Shown here: in pieces, positions 49,559 through 58,356 of the stretch | Position numbering within the stretch: position 1 is the stretch's first letter | Layout of the letters: each line of letters begins with the position of its first letter | Source: CAWBJO01 sp963789175 | Lineage (GTDB): Bacteria > Pseudomonadota > Alphaproteobacteria > Rhizobiales > Aestuariivirgaceae | Assembly (NCBI GenBank): GCA_963789175.1 | Contig: CAWBJO010000009.1 | Coordinates: 1-64,000 of the forward strand | Length of the DNA: 64,000 nt | Direction: 5' to 3' | Notes under the pieces: generated by a model | What the model saw: only the letters and a program-made list of their open reading frames with translations | Databases searched by the model: none | What the model was told of the DNA's origin: nothing | Made by a program: the position numbers and the translations under genes

Positions 49559-49969
49559 TCAGCGAGGGTTTTCACACCGCCGATAGAAGAGAACCTGGTC
49601 GGTGTCGGGTGTGACCGTGACCAGATAGTCGCCCGTCGCGGCGGCGAGCCGGCCCCAGAGCTGCGCGATCTCCCATGTCTCGCCTTCGCCCGTGCAAGTG
49701 AACTCGAGCTTGATGACCTTGCCTGCCTGCAGCCGCCGGACCATACCGACGGGGCGGCATTCGGATTCCCAATAGGTGATCGCATCGGGCCCGATCCGGA
49801 TCAAAGTGTCGACGCTGCGCCAGTCGGTGGTCCGACACGCTTCGGAGCCGAGGCCCCATATTCCGTGGAAGTCGCTTGGAATGGCCGGTTCGGGCGCCAA
49901 CTGGGCGAAGGCACCGCCGGTCATGGCCGCCAGGACGGCCATGACCGGGATAGTTTTGACGAGCGACAC
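49559..49969 (-). CDS. Secreted hypothetical protein
   Basis: 136 residues, intact. The signal peptide MSLVKTIPVMAVLAAMTGG ends at AFAQ. The mature part begins with a proline-rich segment and HGIWGLGSEACRTTDW, and has four cysteines that could form two disulphides (SEACR, ESECR, EFTCTG, RRCEN). Pattern resembles small periplasmic proteins with a single beta-barrel-like domain, but no family was recognised. It lies 21 bases after rpsI on the same strand and may be cotranscribed with the ribosomal genes. Confidence 0.75.
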   Translation of the reverse strand: MSLVKTIPVMAVLAAMTGGAFAQLAPEPAIPSDFHGIWGLGSEACRTTDWRSVDTLIRIGPDAITYWESECRPVGMVRRLQAGKVIKLEFTCTGEGETWEIAQLWGRLAAATGDYLVTVTPDTDQVLFYRRCENPR

Positions 49970-49990
49970 CGCGCGAGCGGGAGGTTCCGC

Positions 49991-50473
49991 CTAGCGCTTC
50001 GAGAACTGGAAGCTGCGGCGCGCCTTGGCACGGCCGTACTTCTTGCGCTCGACGACGCGGCTGTCGCGGGTCATGAATCCGCCCTTCTTGAGCGCCGGCC
50101 GCAAGTCCGGCTCGAAATAGGTCAGGGCACGGGAGATGCCGTGCCGCACGGCGCCCGCCTGGCCGGACAGCCCGCCGCCCGATACCGTGCATTCGATATC
50201 GAACTGATCGCGGCGATTGGCGGCGACGAGCGGCTGCTGGATCATCATGCGCAGGGTCGACCGCGCGAAATAGGTGTCGACCGCCTTGCCGTTGACGGTG
50301 ATGCGACCGGCGCCGCGCGACAGCCAGACGCGCGCCACGGCGTTCTTGCGGCGGCCGGTGGCATAGGCCCTGCCCCTGGCATCGATCTTGGGCTGCGGAG
50401 GCGGCGGGACCGCCGCCACCTGGCCCATTCCCATGGCGGTACCGAGATTGCCGAGTGTCGTCGTTTCAGCCAT
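49991..50473 (-). CDS. rpsI: 30S ribosomal protein S9
   Basis: 160 residues with the alphaproteobacterial N-terminal extension (MAETTTLGNLGTAMGMGQ). Conserved are ATGRRKNAVARVWLSRGAG, MMIQQPLVAANRRDQFDIE and the C-terminal basic tail GRAKARRSFQFSKR, which reaches the tRNA in the P site. The start overlaps the rplM stop by eight bases, the usual rplM-rpsI arrangement with translational coupling. Confidence 0.98.
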   Translation of the reverse strand: MAETTTLGNLGTAMGMGQVAAVPPPPQPKIDARGRAYATGRRKNAVARVWLSRGAGRITVNGKAVDTYFARSTLRMMIQQPLVAANRRDQFDIECTVSGGGLSGQAGAVRHGISRALTYFEPDLRPALKKGGFMTRDSRVVERKKYGRAKARRSFQFSKR

Positions 50474-50942
50474 TGGCTTTGTCTCTCAACTTGTTCTTCG
50501 GGTTCATGGCCCCCACGTCGAGCTTCTGCGGCGACTGGGCCTCATGGGGATGCTTTTCGCCCTTGTAGACGCGGAGATTGCGCATGAGGTCGCGCTTCAA
50601 GACTCCGCCCGGGATCATGCGCCGGACCGCCTCTTCGACGACCCGCTCGGGGAACTTGCCGTCGAGAATCTGATGCGCCTTGCGCTCCTTGATGCCGCCG
50701 GGATGGCCGGTGTGGCGGTAGTAGGTCTTGTTCTGGCGCTTGCGGCCGGTAAAGACGACCTTCTCGGCATTGATGACGATGATGTTGTCGCCGCAATCGA
50801 GATGCGGGGTGAAGCTCGGTTTGTGCTTGCCGCGCAGGCGCGTGGCGACCACGGTGGCCAGGCGGCCGACGACCAAGCCATCGGCATCGATCAGAATCCA
50901 TTTCTTGTCGATGTCCGCCGGACGCGCGGAAAAGGTCTTCAT
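50466..50942 (-). CDS. rplM: 50S ribosomal protein L13
   Basis: 158 residues of normal length. KWILIDADGLVVGRLATVVA, LRGKHKPSFTPHLDCGDNII and RMIPGGVLKRDLMRNLRVY are the universal L13 segments. L13 binds 23S rRNA early in assembly. It is the first gene of rplM-rpsI and is divergent from the secreted protein gene at 51187. Its leader of about 60 bases holds the promoter candidate at 51011-51039. Confidence 0.98.
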   Translation of the reverse strand: MKTFSARPADIDKKWILIDADGLVVGRLATVVATRLRGKHKPSFTPHLDCGDNIIVINAEKVVFTGRKRQNKTYYRHTGHPGGIKERKAHQILDGKFPERVVEEAVRRMIPGGVLKRDLMRNLRVYKGEKHPHEAQSPQKLDVGAMNPKNKLRDKANG

Positions 50943-51010
50943 GGACGATCCTTGAACCTTCGGGATGGGCCCTGAGCGCCTTTTCGGCTCCGTCAGGACG
51001 ACTGGCGGGC

Positions 51011-51039
51011 TTGGTAACCGAACGGCCTTTTCCGGTCAA
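51011..51039 (-). promoter_or_regulatory. Possible promoter of rplM-rpsI
   Basis: On the minus strand TTGACC and TACCAA are separated by 17 bases and would start transcription about 60 bases before rplM. The -35 matches well, the -10 less so. Confidence 0.3.
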
Positions 51040-51186
51040 GCGTCATGAACCGGATTCGCAGGGGCTGCGGCAACTTAGGTGTGTGGTAACATGATACCGC
51101 AAGAGACGACGGCTGTGAAATCCATGGGGTTGCCCCTTTTCGCGGGGGCGCCGGTTCCCTAGATTGCTGTCTGTGAGGATCTTTTC

Positions 51187-51834
51187 ATGGCACCGAAGGT
51201 GCGGGTTCTGAGTTCCCTCGCCATTGCGGCGGGAGCGCTGGCCGTTCTGGGTCTCCTGCCGCTCGCGCCCGGTTTCGCCCAGGCGACGGTCAAGGACCAG
51301 GATCAGATCCCAACGGAATCCGGCGAGCCGGATGCCCCCCCGCCCAATGCCGATACCGAAACCGAGCCCGACACGATGAGCCTGGGGGACATCCCCGAGA
51401 TCGAAACGGTCGAGCTCACGGCGGACATGGCCAAGCGGGCGGTCGACGCCTTCAGCATGGTCCGGGAGAAGTACGCCGATACGGCCATCTACGAATACGA
51501 GGACCTGGAAGAGTTCGTGGACAAGACCGAAGCGGGCAAGAAGCTCGAGGCCGACGTAAAGTCGTTCGGTTTCGGAAACGTCACGGAATGGAATACGGCG
51601 ATCACCAGCGTCGGCCTCGCCTACAGCGCGTTGAACGAGAATCCGTCCGACAACGTCGAGCAGCAGATCGCCGAGATCAAGGCCGACACCAACCTGGCGC
51701 AGGACATGAAGGACCGCATGGTCAAGTCGCTGTCGGCGATGGTGCCGTCTCAAAACAACAGGAACGTCGTCCAAGAACTCGTCAAGGACAACACCTATTC
51801 TGAGAAGCTCAAGCTTCTCTCCGAGGAGGAATGA
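51187..51834 (+). CDS. Secreted hypothetical protein
   Basis: 215 residues. The signal peptide covers about residues 1-32, ending at PGFAQA. A linker rich in Glu, Asp and Pro follows (ESGEPDAPPPNADTETEPD). The rest is probably helical: TVELTADMAKRAVDAFSMVR-like repeats with EEFVDKTEAGKKLEADV, AEIKADTNLAQDMKDRMV and SLSAMVPSQNNRNVV. Not recognised as a named family. The stop overlaps the enoyl-CoA hydratase start (ATGA), so the two are coupled in translation, which is unusual for such a pair. Confidence 0.8.
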   Translation: MAPKVRVLSSLAIAAGALAVLGLLPLAPGFAQATVKDQDQIPTESGEPDAPPPNADTETEPDTMSLGDIPEIETVELTADMAKRAVDAFSMVREKYADTAIYEYEDLEEFVDKTEAGKKLEADVKSFGFGNVTEWNTAITSVGLAYSALNENPSDNVEQQIAEIKADTNLAQDMKDRMVKSLSAMVPSQNNRNVVQELVKDNTYSEKLKLLSEEE

Positions 51835-52649
51835 TGGTTGCGGCAGAAATCCACTCCCACCCGGCAAAGCCCGTCCTGCGCGACTTGAACGACGGACTGC
51901 TGCGGCTCATCCTCAACCGGCCGGAGCGGCGCAACGCCCTCTCGGAGGAGGTGCTGGCGCTTCTGCAGGAAGAAATCGACAGCGCCATGGCCAACGAGCA
52001 GGTCGGCGTCGTGGTCATCAGTGGCCGCGGCCCGGTGTACTCGTCCGGCCACGACCTCGGCGAGATCCGTGCACATCGGCGCGACCGCGACGGCGGGCGT
52101 GCCTATTTTTCCAATCTCGTGGCGCAGTGCTCACGGCTCATGACTTCTCTTGCGGCCCTGCCGAAGCCGGTCATCGCCGAAGTGCACGGCCTTGCGAGCG
52201 CTGCGGGCTGCCAGCTGGTGGCGAGTTCGGATCTGGTCATCGCCGGAGCGTCGGCAAGGTTCTGCACGCCGGGCGTCAACATCGGTCTCTTCTGCACGAC
52301 GCCGATGGTCGCCCTGACGCGCGCCGTCGGGCCGCGTCCGGCGATGGAGATGCTGCTTACCGGCGAAGCGGTGTCGGCGGAGGAGGCCCATCGCATCGGA
52401 CTCGTCAACCGCGTAGTCGCGGACAACGATCTGGTCGATGAAAGCGAGAAGCTCGCCCGGCAACTGCTCGCCAAATCCGCCAGGGTCATTGCGCTCGGCA
52501 AGCGGGCGTTCGTGGCGCAGCAACGGATGTCGCTCGACCACGCCTATGCGCTCGCCGGCAAGGTGATGGTCGACAATCTCATGAACGAAGATGCCGAGGA
52601 AGGGATCGGCGCGTTCCTCGACAAGCGGCCACCGCGCTGGCCGCGCTAG
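51831..52649 (+). CDS. Enoyl-CoA hydratase/isomerase family protein (ECHDC3-like)
   Basis: 272 residues of crotonase fold. RLILNRPERRNALSEEV and YSSGHDLGE give the first oxyanion-hole strand. HGLASAAGCQLVASSDLVIA gives the second. Where typical hydratases have the catalytic glutamate, it reads RFCTPGVNIGLFCTTPM, with glycine, as in ECHDC3-type proteins. Hydratase activity is therefore doubtful. The role is in acyl-CoA metabolism, but the reaction is not defined. The start can be ATG 51831 or 51834. It is followed by a CoA-binding-domain gene 16 bases on. Confidence 0.9.
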   Translation: MMVAAEIHSHPAKPVLRDLNDGLLRLILNRPERRNALSEEVLALLQEEIDSAMANEQVGVVVISGRGPVYSSGHDLGEIRAHRRDRDGGRAYFSNLVAQCSRLMTSLAALPKPVIAEVHGLASAAGCQLVASSDLVIAGASARFCTPGVNIGLFCTTPMVALTRAVGPRPAMEMLLTGEAVSAEEAHRIGLVNRVVADNDLVDESEKLARQLLAKSARVIALGKRAFVAQQRMSLDHAYALAGKVMVDNLMNEDAEEGIGAFLDKRPPRWPR

Positions 52650-52665
52650 TTTCACTCTCCCTTAC

Positions 52666-53202
52666 ATGAATCACGACAGCTATGCGGCGGACTACATCCG
52701 CGAAATCCTGAGGACGGTGCGTGTCATCGCGATCGTCGGCGCATCCCCCAACGAGGTCAGGCCGTCGAACATGGTGATGAAGTACCTGCTCGGCAAAGGA
52801 TACGCGGTCCACCCGATCAATCCGGGTCATGGCGGCAAGACCATGCACGGCGCGACCGTCTACACATCCCTGAAGGACGTGCCGTTTGCCATCGACATGG
52901 TCAACGTGTTCCGCAATTCCGAGGCGGCGGGAGACGTCGTCGACGAGGCGCTACGGCTCGACCCCCTCCCCGCCGTGATCTGGATGCAGCTCGGCATCCG
53001 CAATGACGCCGCCGCGATGCGGGCCGAAGCCAGGGGCGTGAAGGTGGTGATGAACCGCTGCCCGAAGATGGAATACGCCAAGCTGTCGGGAGAGTATGCG
53101 TGGGTCGGAGGCACATCGGGAGTGCTCTCGTCCCGCCGCCAGACCCTGCACGAAAGCGGCAGGAAGCAGAGCCTCGGGCTCGGCCCGCCCGACCGCCGAT
53201 GA
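52666..53202 (+). CDS. CoA-binding-domain protein (YccU-like)
   Basis: 178 residues from ATG 52666. VRVIAIVGASPNEVRPSNMV is the Rossmann-like nucleotide loop of the CoA_binding family. YLLGKGYAVHPINPGHGG, FRNSEAAGDVVDEAL and VIWMQLGIRNDAAAM follow the succinyl-CoA-synthetase-alpha-like fold, with VMNRCPKMEYAKL at the end of the domain. Single-domain members bind CoA or a nucleotide, and their role is unknown. Probably cotranscribed with the ECHDC3-like gene. The last about 25 residues (SGRKQSLGLGPPDRR) extend beyond the usual domain. Confidence 0.88.
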   Translation: MNHDSYAADYIREILRTVRVIAIVGASPNEVRPSNMVMKYLLGKGYAVHPINPGHGGKTMHGATVYTSLKDVPFAIDMVNVFRNSEAAGDVVDEALRLDPLPAVIWMQLGIRNDAAAMRAEARGVKVVMNRCPKMEYAKLSGEYAWVGGTSGVLSSRRQTLHESGRKQSLGLGPPDRR

Positions 53203-53377
53203 GGCCGGAACCGGCCTTGGTCCTCGGAAATTCCGGTCTTTAGGAATTCTTTGTCCATTTGGGACAATTTTAAGCGATCCGCCAAGCGAAGCTTAATCGT
53301 TAACGGGCACTATGGGCGTTCGCACGGGCGGCGGGGAGTTTTCGCCTTAGCACCCGGAGGATTGGGACGGGAAACCC

Positions 53378-54913
53378 ATGTTCGCTGTCAAAGCCAACGA
53401 GAGTTTCGTGCCGGACTCGGATGCGGCCGACCGGCCGCTCGAGAAGCCGCGGTCGGTACGGCCGGCGCTCTTGTGGGACGGCGGCGACCCGCAGCCATGG
53501 CAGCGCGACATGCTCGCCATGTTCGTGCGCAACCAGCTCAAGGTCATCGGCGCCATGCCGATCCTCGCCGCCATCCTGGCGGTCGTGTTCCTGCGCTGGG
53601 TCAGTCCGCTCGTCACCACCACATGGCTCGTCTCGGCGCTGATCGGCCAGGCGCTCCAATACAGTCTCTGCCGGTCGTTCATGAACACGGACATCACCAA
53701 GGTCCGGGCGAAGGAATGGATCGGCGTACTGACGGCAGTCGAATTCTTCATCGCATCGGTATGGTCGATGCCGCTCTTCCTCTTCTGGCAGACCGGGAAC
53801 GACCTCCAGCACCTCCTGCTCGTCGCCGTCCTCATGGCGGTGATCGCCGTGCGCATCATCGTCGCGGCGAACTTCATCCCAATCCTGCTCGCCGGAACCG
53901 GATTCATCGCGATCGCGGTCGCCATCCGATGCGCCTTCGAGGGGACCGAATTCCACCTCGAGATCGCCGCGGTGGCCCTCGTCGTGGAGGTCTTCCTCCT
54001 GCAGCTGTCGCGCCGGCTTCAGGAAACCGCGCGCGAGATGCTCACCTACAAGCGCCAGCGCGAGGACCTGATCGAACGTCTGGAGCGGGCCAAGCACCTC
54101 GCCGACGACGCGCGCGAGAAGGCCGAGGAAGCCAACCGGGCGAAATCGAAATTCCTCGCCACGATGAGCCATGAGCTCAGGACGCCGCTCAATGCCATCA
54201 TGGGATTCTCCGAGATCATGTCGGAGGAGCTCATGGGCCCGCACAGCGTCGAGGCCTACAAGAGCTACGCCTCCGACATCAATCACTCGGGCCGCTATCT
54301 CCTCAGCCTCATCAACGACATCCTCGACCTGTCGCGCATCGAGGCGGGCCGCCAGGAACTCAAGGAGGAAGTGGTCCAGCTTTCGGACATCGCGCACGAA
54401 TGCGTCCGCTACGTGCGGGCCTACGCGGATGAAAAGAAGCTCACCTTCACCCTCGACCTCGTCCAAAACCTGCCGGCGCTCTACGCCGACAAGCGGCTCA
54501 TCAGCCAGATCTGGATCAACCTGCTATCCAATGCCATCAAGTTCACGCCGGAGGGCGGCGAGATCACCTTGACGACACGACAATTGCCGCACGGCAACCT
54601 GTTCATGAGCCTCAAGGACACGGGACCCGGCATACCGGCGAGCGAAGTCGAGTCGCTGCGGGGCGCCTTCGTGCGGGGCTCGCATGCGGTCCGGCGCGCC
54701 ATCGACGGCGCCGGCCTCGGCCTCTCCATCGTCAACGGACTGGCGCGCCTGCATGGCGGCGAGCTGCAGATCCAGAGCACCGTCGGCCAGGGAACCACGG
54801 TGGCCATCACCTTCCCCGCCAAGCGTACCCTCGAAAATCAGCGCGCCGACATCGCCGCCAACCTGTCGTCGGCGAGCGCCAGCCAGCGCAAGCTCATCTC
54901 CCTCACCGCCTAG
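53378..54913 (+). CDS. Membrane-bound sensor histidine kinase (PdhS/PleC-like)
   Basis: 511 residues. Five or six hydrophobic helices occupy about residues 55-215, then a coiled coil (REDLIERLERAKHLADDARE). The HisKA domain has SHELRTPLNAIMGFSEIM with the phosphorylated histidine. The HATPase domain has N box NLLSNAIKFTP, G1 DTGPGIPASE and G2 GAGLGLSIVNGLARLHGG. The H-box wording with GFSEIM-x-EEL-x-GP is typical of PleC/DivJ/PdhS-type kinases of alphaproteobacteria, which signal to DivK. No response regulator is adjacent. The stop shares the bases CTAG with the convergent cobT stop. Confidence 0.93.
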   Translation: MFAVKANESFVPDSDAADRPLEKPRSVRPALLWDGGDPQPWQRDMLAMFVRNQLKVIGAMPILAAILAVVFLRWVSPLVTTTWLVSALIGQALQYSLCRSFMNTDITKVRAKEWIGVLTAVEFFIASVWSMPLFLFWQTGNDLQHLLLVAVLMAVIAVRIIVAANFIPILLAGTGFIAIAVAIRCAFEGTEFHLEIAAVALVVEVFLLQLSRRLQETAREMLTYKRQREDLIERLERAKHLADDAREKAEEANRAKSKFLATMSHELRTPLNAIMGFSEIMSEELMGPHSVEAYKSYASDINHSGRYLLSLINDILDLSRIEAGRQELKEEVVQLSDIAHECVRYVRAYADEKKLTFTLDLVQNLPALYADKRLISQIWINLLSNAIKFTPEGGEITLTTRQLPHGNLFMSLKDTGPGIPASEVESLRGAFVRGSHAVRRAIDGAGLGLSIVNGLARLHGGELQIQSTVGQGTTVAITFPAKRTLENQRADIAANLSSASASQRKLISLTA

Positions 54914-55959
54914 GAGGCGGGCGGCTCCCCTTTGCCGCTGACGCCCGCTTCGCCGAAGGTCGCCATTCCGCCATGGGTGGCGAGCGCCGCCTTGACGATG
55001 CCGGCAGCGAGGGCGGCGCCGGAGGCCTCGCCGAGCCGCATGCCGAGGTCGAGCAGCGGAACCTTGCCGATGCGGGCCAGGAGCGCGCGGTGCGCCGGCT
55101 CGGCGGAACAATGGGCGGCGAGGCAGTGATCGAGCGCCGATGAATTCATGCGATGCAGGACGGCGGCGGCGGCGGTGGCGACATAGCCGTCGAGCAGCAC
55201 GGGAACGCGATTGTGGCGCGCGGCCAGGATGGCGCCGGCCATGGCGGCGAATTCGCGTCCGCCGAGGCGGCGGAGGACTTCGAGCGGATCTCCCAGGTAG
55301 TCCCGGTGAAGGGTGATGGCCCGGCCGACGGCATCCGCCTTGCGCCTGATGCCGGCGGCGTCGACACCGGTGCCCGGCCCAACCCACTCCGCCGGCGCGC
55401 CTCCGAAAAGAGCGCAGGCGAGCGCCGCCGCGATGGTCGTGTTGCCGATGCCCATCTCGCCGATGCACAGAAGGTCGGGCGCATCGGCGACCGCTTCCAT
55501 TCCGTAGGCCATGGTGGCGGCGCATTCGGCCTCGTCGAGCGCCGCTTCCTCGGTAATGTCGCGGGTCGGAATCTCCAACGCCAGTTCGAAAACCTTCAGC
55601 CCGAGGCCGAAGGTCTGGCAAAGCTGGTTGATGGCGGCGCCGCCGTTGCGGAAGTTCTCCACCATCTGTGCGGTGACCGCCTGCGGGAAGGCCGCCACAT
55701 TCTGCTTCACGACCCCGTGGTTGCCGGCGAAGACGATGGCGACCGCATTGTCGAGGCGCGGCGGGTGCCGACCCTGCCAGCCGGCCAGCCACTCGACGAT
55801 CTCCTCGAGCCGGCCCAGCGAGCCCAAGGGCTTGGTCAGCGCGGCATCGCGCCGGCGCGCCGCGTCGACCGCCATCTGGTCCAGCCCCGGCACGTGGCTC
55901 ACCAGGTCGCGGATGTCGTTGAACGGCAGGGCGGCTGACGGGTGGGTTTTCTGCATCAT
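54910..55959 (-). CDS. cobT: Nicotinate-nucleotide--dimethylbenzimidazole phosphoribosyltransferase
   Basis: 349 residues, standard length. It joins nicotinate mononucleotide and 5,6-dimethylbenzimidazole to alpha-ribazole phosphate for the lower ligand of cobalamin. LGRLEEIVEWLAGWQG, VFAGNHGVVKQNVAAFPQAV, CIGEMGIGNTTIAAAL and LLDLGMRLGEASGAALA are the family motifs, the last with the catalytic glutamate. The gene is divergent to cobS with 74 bases between, an arrangement common in Hyphomicrobiales. Confidence 0.97.
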   Translation of the reverse strand: MMQKTHPSAALPFNDIRDLVSHVPGLDQMAVDAARRRDAALTKPLGSLGRLEEIVEWLAGWQGRHPPRLDNAVAIVFAGNHGVVKQNVAAFPQAVTAQMVENFRNGGAAINQLCQTFGLGLKVFELALEIPTRDITEEAALDEAECAATMAYGMEAVADAPDLLCIGEMGIGNTTIAAALACALFGGAPAEWVGPGTGVDAAGIRRKADAVGRAITLHRDYLGDPLEVLRRLGGREFAAMAGAILAARHNRVPVLLDGYVATAAAAVLHRMNSSALDHCLAAHCSAEPAHRALLARIGKVPLLDLGMRLGEASGAALAAGIVKAALATHGGMATFGEAGVSGKGEPPAS

Positions 55960-56033
55960 GCTGTCCGGGGGTGGAAAACCTGCGGGGGAGGTTGCTATAA
56001 CCTCAATCCCCGGAAATTGGAAACCGCCCTCCC

Positions 56034-56846
56034 ATGCACGAGGATAGCGACCGCAACACCCCCGACGGCCAACCCATGGACACGTGGACCGACGACCTCA
56101 AGGCGGCGACCCGGTTTCTGACCCGCATCCCCATCGGAGACGGTGGGGGCGCGTTCGAGCTAAATCGAGCGCTCAGGGCCTTTCCCGTCATCGGAGCCAT
56201 CATCGGGCTCGCGGCCGCCATCGTCCTGTGGCTCGCCACCGCCCTCAACCTGCCGACGGGGCTTGCCGCCTTCATCACCATCCTGGCCCTGATCGCCCTC
56301 ACCGGCGCCCTCCACGAGGACGGTCTCGCCGACACGGCCGACGGGCTGTGGGGCGGAGCGTCGCTGGACGCCAAGCTTGCCATCATGCACGACAGCCGCA
56401 TCGGCACCTTCGGCGTGCTGGCGCTCATCGGCTCGGTGGTGCTGCGCGGAGAAGCGCTCGCGACACTCGCAATCTTCGACCTCGCGGCTGCCACGGGCGC
56501 CCTCGTCTCCGCGGCCGTCTTGTCGCGGCACAGCATGGTGGCGCTGCTGCGTACCTCGAAAGCGGCCCGCAACGACGGCGTGGCAGCGGCGGTGGGCCGG
56601 CCATCGGCCGATACGGTCAGAACCTCGCTGATCGTGAGTCTCGTCGTCGCGGTTCCGTTCCTGTGGCTTTCGGGCGGCATTGCCGGGATCGTCATCGGAC
56701 TCGGGCTTGCGGCGCTGGTGCACTGGGGGGTCAAGTCGCTGGCGGTCAGCCAGCTCGGCGGGCACACCGGCGATATTTGTGGCGCCCTCCAGCAAGTCAC
56801 GGAAACGGCCATTCTCCTCGGTCTCGCCGCGGCCGCGACCGGCTGA
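56034..56846 (+). CDS. cobS: Adenosylcobinamide-GDP ribazoletransferase (cobalamin synthase)
   Basis: 270 residues, membrane-embedded. It joins adenosylcobinamide-GDP and alpha-ribazole (phosphate), the last step of cobalamin nucleotide-loop assembly. DLKAATRFLTRIPIG starts the family domain. LHEDGLADTADGLWGG is the acidic metal-binding motif, and HDSRIGTFGVLALIGSVVLR follows. Five to six helices are visible. The start is ATG 56034 (MHEDSDRN) or ATG 56076 (MDTWTDDL). The sequence does not decide. Confidence 0.96.
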   Translation: MHEDSDRNTPDGQPMDTWTDDLKAATRFLTRIPIGDGGGAFELNRALRAFPVIGAIIGLAAAIVLWLATALNLPTGLAAFITILALIALTGALHEDGLADTADGLWGGASLDAKLAIMHDSRIGTFGVLALIGSVVLRGEALATLAIFDLAAATGALVSAAVLSRHSMVALLRTSKAARNDGVAAAVGRPSADTVRTSLIVSLVVAVPFLWLSGGIAGIVIGLGLAALVHWGVKSLAVSQLGGHTGDICGALQQVTETAILLGLAAAATG

Positions 56847-56929
56847 TCAACCTTTCGTAAACCATTTGCGGACACGGTTGCTTTGCCAGTTCGGCATATC
56901 CTCGCGCACACAAAAAACGGTGAAGCACC

Positions 56930-57367
56930 ATGCGAAGGCGAACGGAAACGGTGGCCGCAGTCCTGGCGGGACTCATAGGCGCCACCCCTGCTTTCGCCTC
57001 GTCGGTCGAGATCGAGGCGAACCAGCACGGCCAGTACATCGCGACGGCGGACATCGAATACTCGTCGATCCGTGTGCTGATCGATACGGGCGCGAGCCTG
57101 GTCGCCCTGAGCTTCGAAGATGCGGAAGACGCCGGCCTGCGGCCGCGCAGCCTCACCTACGACGTGCCCATCAACACGGCCAACGGTCTCGTGCAGGGCG
57201 CCAAGGTCATGCTCGACCGCGTCGAGGTCGGCAACGTGGTGGTGCGCGACGTCGAGGGCATCGTCCTGCCGCGCGGCGCCTACAACGGCACGCTGCTCGG
57301 CATGAGCTTCCTCGGCAAGCTGGACAGCTTCAAGGTCGAGGACGGGAAGCTCCACCTCAGGAAATAA
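56930..57367 (+). CDS. Clan-AA (retropepsin-like) aspartic protease, TIGR02281 type
   Basis: 145 residues with a signal peptide (MRRRTETVAAVLAGLIGA, cleavage after AFAS). The single active-site motif is VLIDTGASLVALSFEDA, with one Asp per chain, so the enzyme must be a dimer like retropepsins. LLGMSFLGKLDSFKVEDGKLHL is the conserved C-terminal loop. Substrate and role are unknown. A membrane-anchored relative lies 350 bases downstream at 57719, with DUF1289 between them. Confidence 0.9.
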   Translation: MRRRTETVAAVLAGLIGATPAFASSVEIEANQHGQYIATADIEYSSIRVLIDTGASLVALSFEDAEDAGLRPRSLTYDVPINTANGLVQGAKVMLDRVEVGNVVVRDVEGIVLPRGAYNGTLLGMSFLGKLDSFKVEDGKLHLRK

Positions 57368-57448
57368 TGACGGATTTGCGCCAGAGTGCGGCGGTTTCCG
57401 TAGTCCCGCCATTGACCTCGAAAGCGCAATATCCCATCTAGCGCTCAC

Positions 57449-57715
57449 ATGAACGACATTTCCGGGCCCATGAACCTTCCGTTCGAACTCGACATCGAAA
57501 CACCGTGCGTGAAGGTCTGCGTGGTCGATCCCGATTCCGGCTTCTGCATCGGCTGCGGGCGGACGCGGGGCGAGATCGCGAGCTGGCTCGACATCGACCC
57601 CGTCGAGCGGCGGGCCGTCATGAACCGGCTTTCCGAGCGCCTGGCGAACCTGACGCTGCGCCGCCGCCGCAAGGGCGGACGACGGGCCAGGCTCGGGGTG
57701 GACGACGCCTTCTAG
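57449..57715 (+). CDS. DUF1289-family protein
   Basis: 88 residues. ETPCVKVCVVDPDSGFCIGC and GRTRGEIASWLDIDPVERR carry the four conserved cysteines of DUF1289, likely a metal-binding site, and a helix. The C-terminal end is strongly basic (TLRRRRKGGRRARL). Function unknown. It is four bases before the second aspartic protease gene, which fits their common co-occurrence. Confidence 0.92.
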   Translation: MNDISGPMNLPFELDIETPCVKVCVVDPDSGFCIGCGRTRGEIASWLDIDPVERRAVMNRLSERLANLTLRRRRKGGRRARLGVDDAF

Positions 57716-57718
57716 ACC

Positions 57719-58336
57719 ATGCCCGGCTTCACCAGCGACGACAGCGGCAGCCTCATCTACTACCTGATCATCTCGGCGGTCGCGGCGGCGGGCGTGGTGA
57801 GCCTCTATTGGGGCAAGCCCGGCCGGGCGCTGCGCGACGCCGCGCTGTGGATTCTCTTCATCCTGGTAATCCTCATCGGCTACGCGTTGCGCGACGACCT
57901 GCGGTTCCTCGGCGAACGCGTGCTCGGCACGCTGTTGCCGGGCTATGCCGTCACCTCCGCGGACGGCGAGGCGATCGAGATCGCCGCCGGCATCGACGGC
58001 CACTTCGCGGTGCGCGGCGCAGTGAACGGCGTGCCCATCACCTTCCTGGCCGATACGGGAGCAAGCGCCGTCGTGCTGACCTATGAAGACGCCGAGCGCG
58101 TCGGCATCGACGGCGACCGGCTGTCCTTCACCATACCCGTGGTCACGGCGAACGGCACGGCGCTTGCCGCGCAGATGACCCTCCACGAGGTGAGTGCCGG
58201 CCCCATCAAGCGCGACAGCGTCAGCGGCTACATCGCCCAGCCCGGCCGGCTCGACGGATCGCTGCTCGGCATGAGCTTCCTCAGCCGCCTGTCGTCGGTC
58301 GAGCTCCGCGGCGGCCGGCTGATCCTGCGCGACTAG
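57719..58336 (+). CDS. Membrane-anchored clan-AA aspartic protease, TIGR02281 type
   Basis: 205 residues. Two hydrophobic helices near the N-terminus (YYLIISAVAAAGVVSLYWG; ALWILFILVILIGYALR) put the catalytic domain in the periplasm. FLADTGASAVVLTYEDAERV is the active-site region with one aspartate. LLGMSFLSRLSSVELRGGRL is the conserved end and nearly copies that of the protease at 56930. The two genes look like an old duplication, one secreted and one anchored. Confidence 0.92.
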   Translation: MPGFTSDDSGSLIYYLIISAVAAAGVVSLYWGKPGRALRDAALWILFILVILIGYALRDDLRFLGERVLGTLLPGYAVTSADGEAIEIAAGIDGHFAVRGAVNGVPITFLADTGASAVVLTYEDAERVGIDGDRLSFTIPVVTANGTALAAQMTLHEVSAGPIKRDSVSGYIAQPGRLDGSLLGMSFLSRLSSVELRGGRLILRD

Positions 58337-58356
58337 GGCGGCGCTTCAGATCAAGC

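Noticed and set aside
55960..56033. Cobalamin riboswitch between cobT and cobS
   Set aside because: Only 74 bases are available and no B12-box-like sequence was seen.
56003..58186. 727-codon open frame on the minus strand
   Set aside because: It runs antisense through cobS, the protease and DUF1289 genes, all of which have clear families. Composition is not protein-like.
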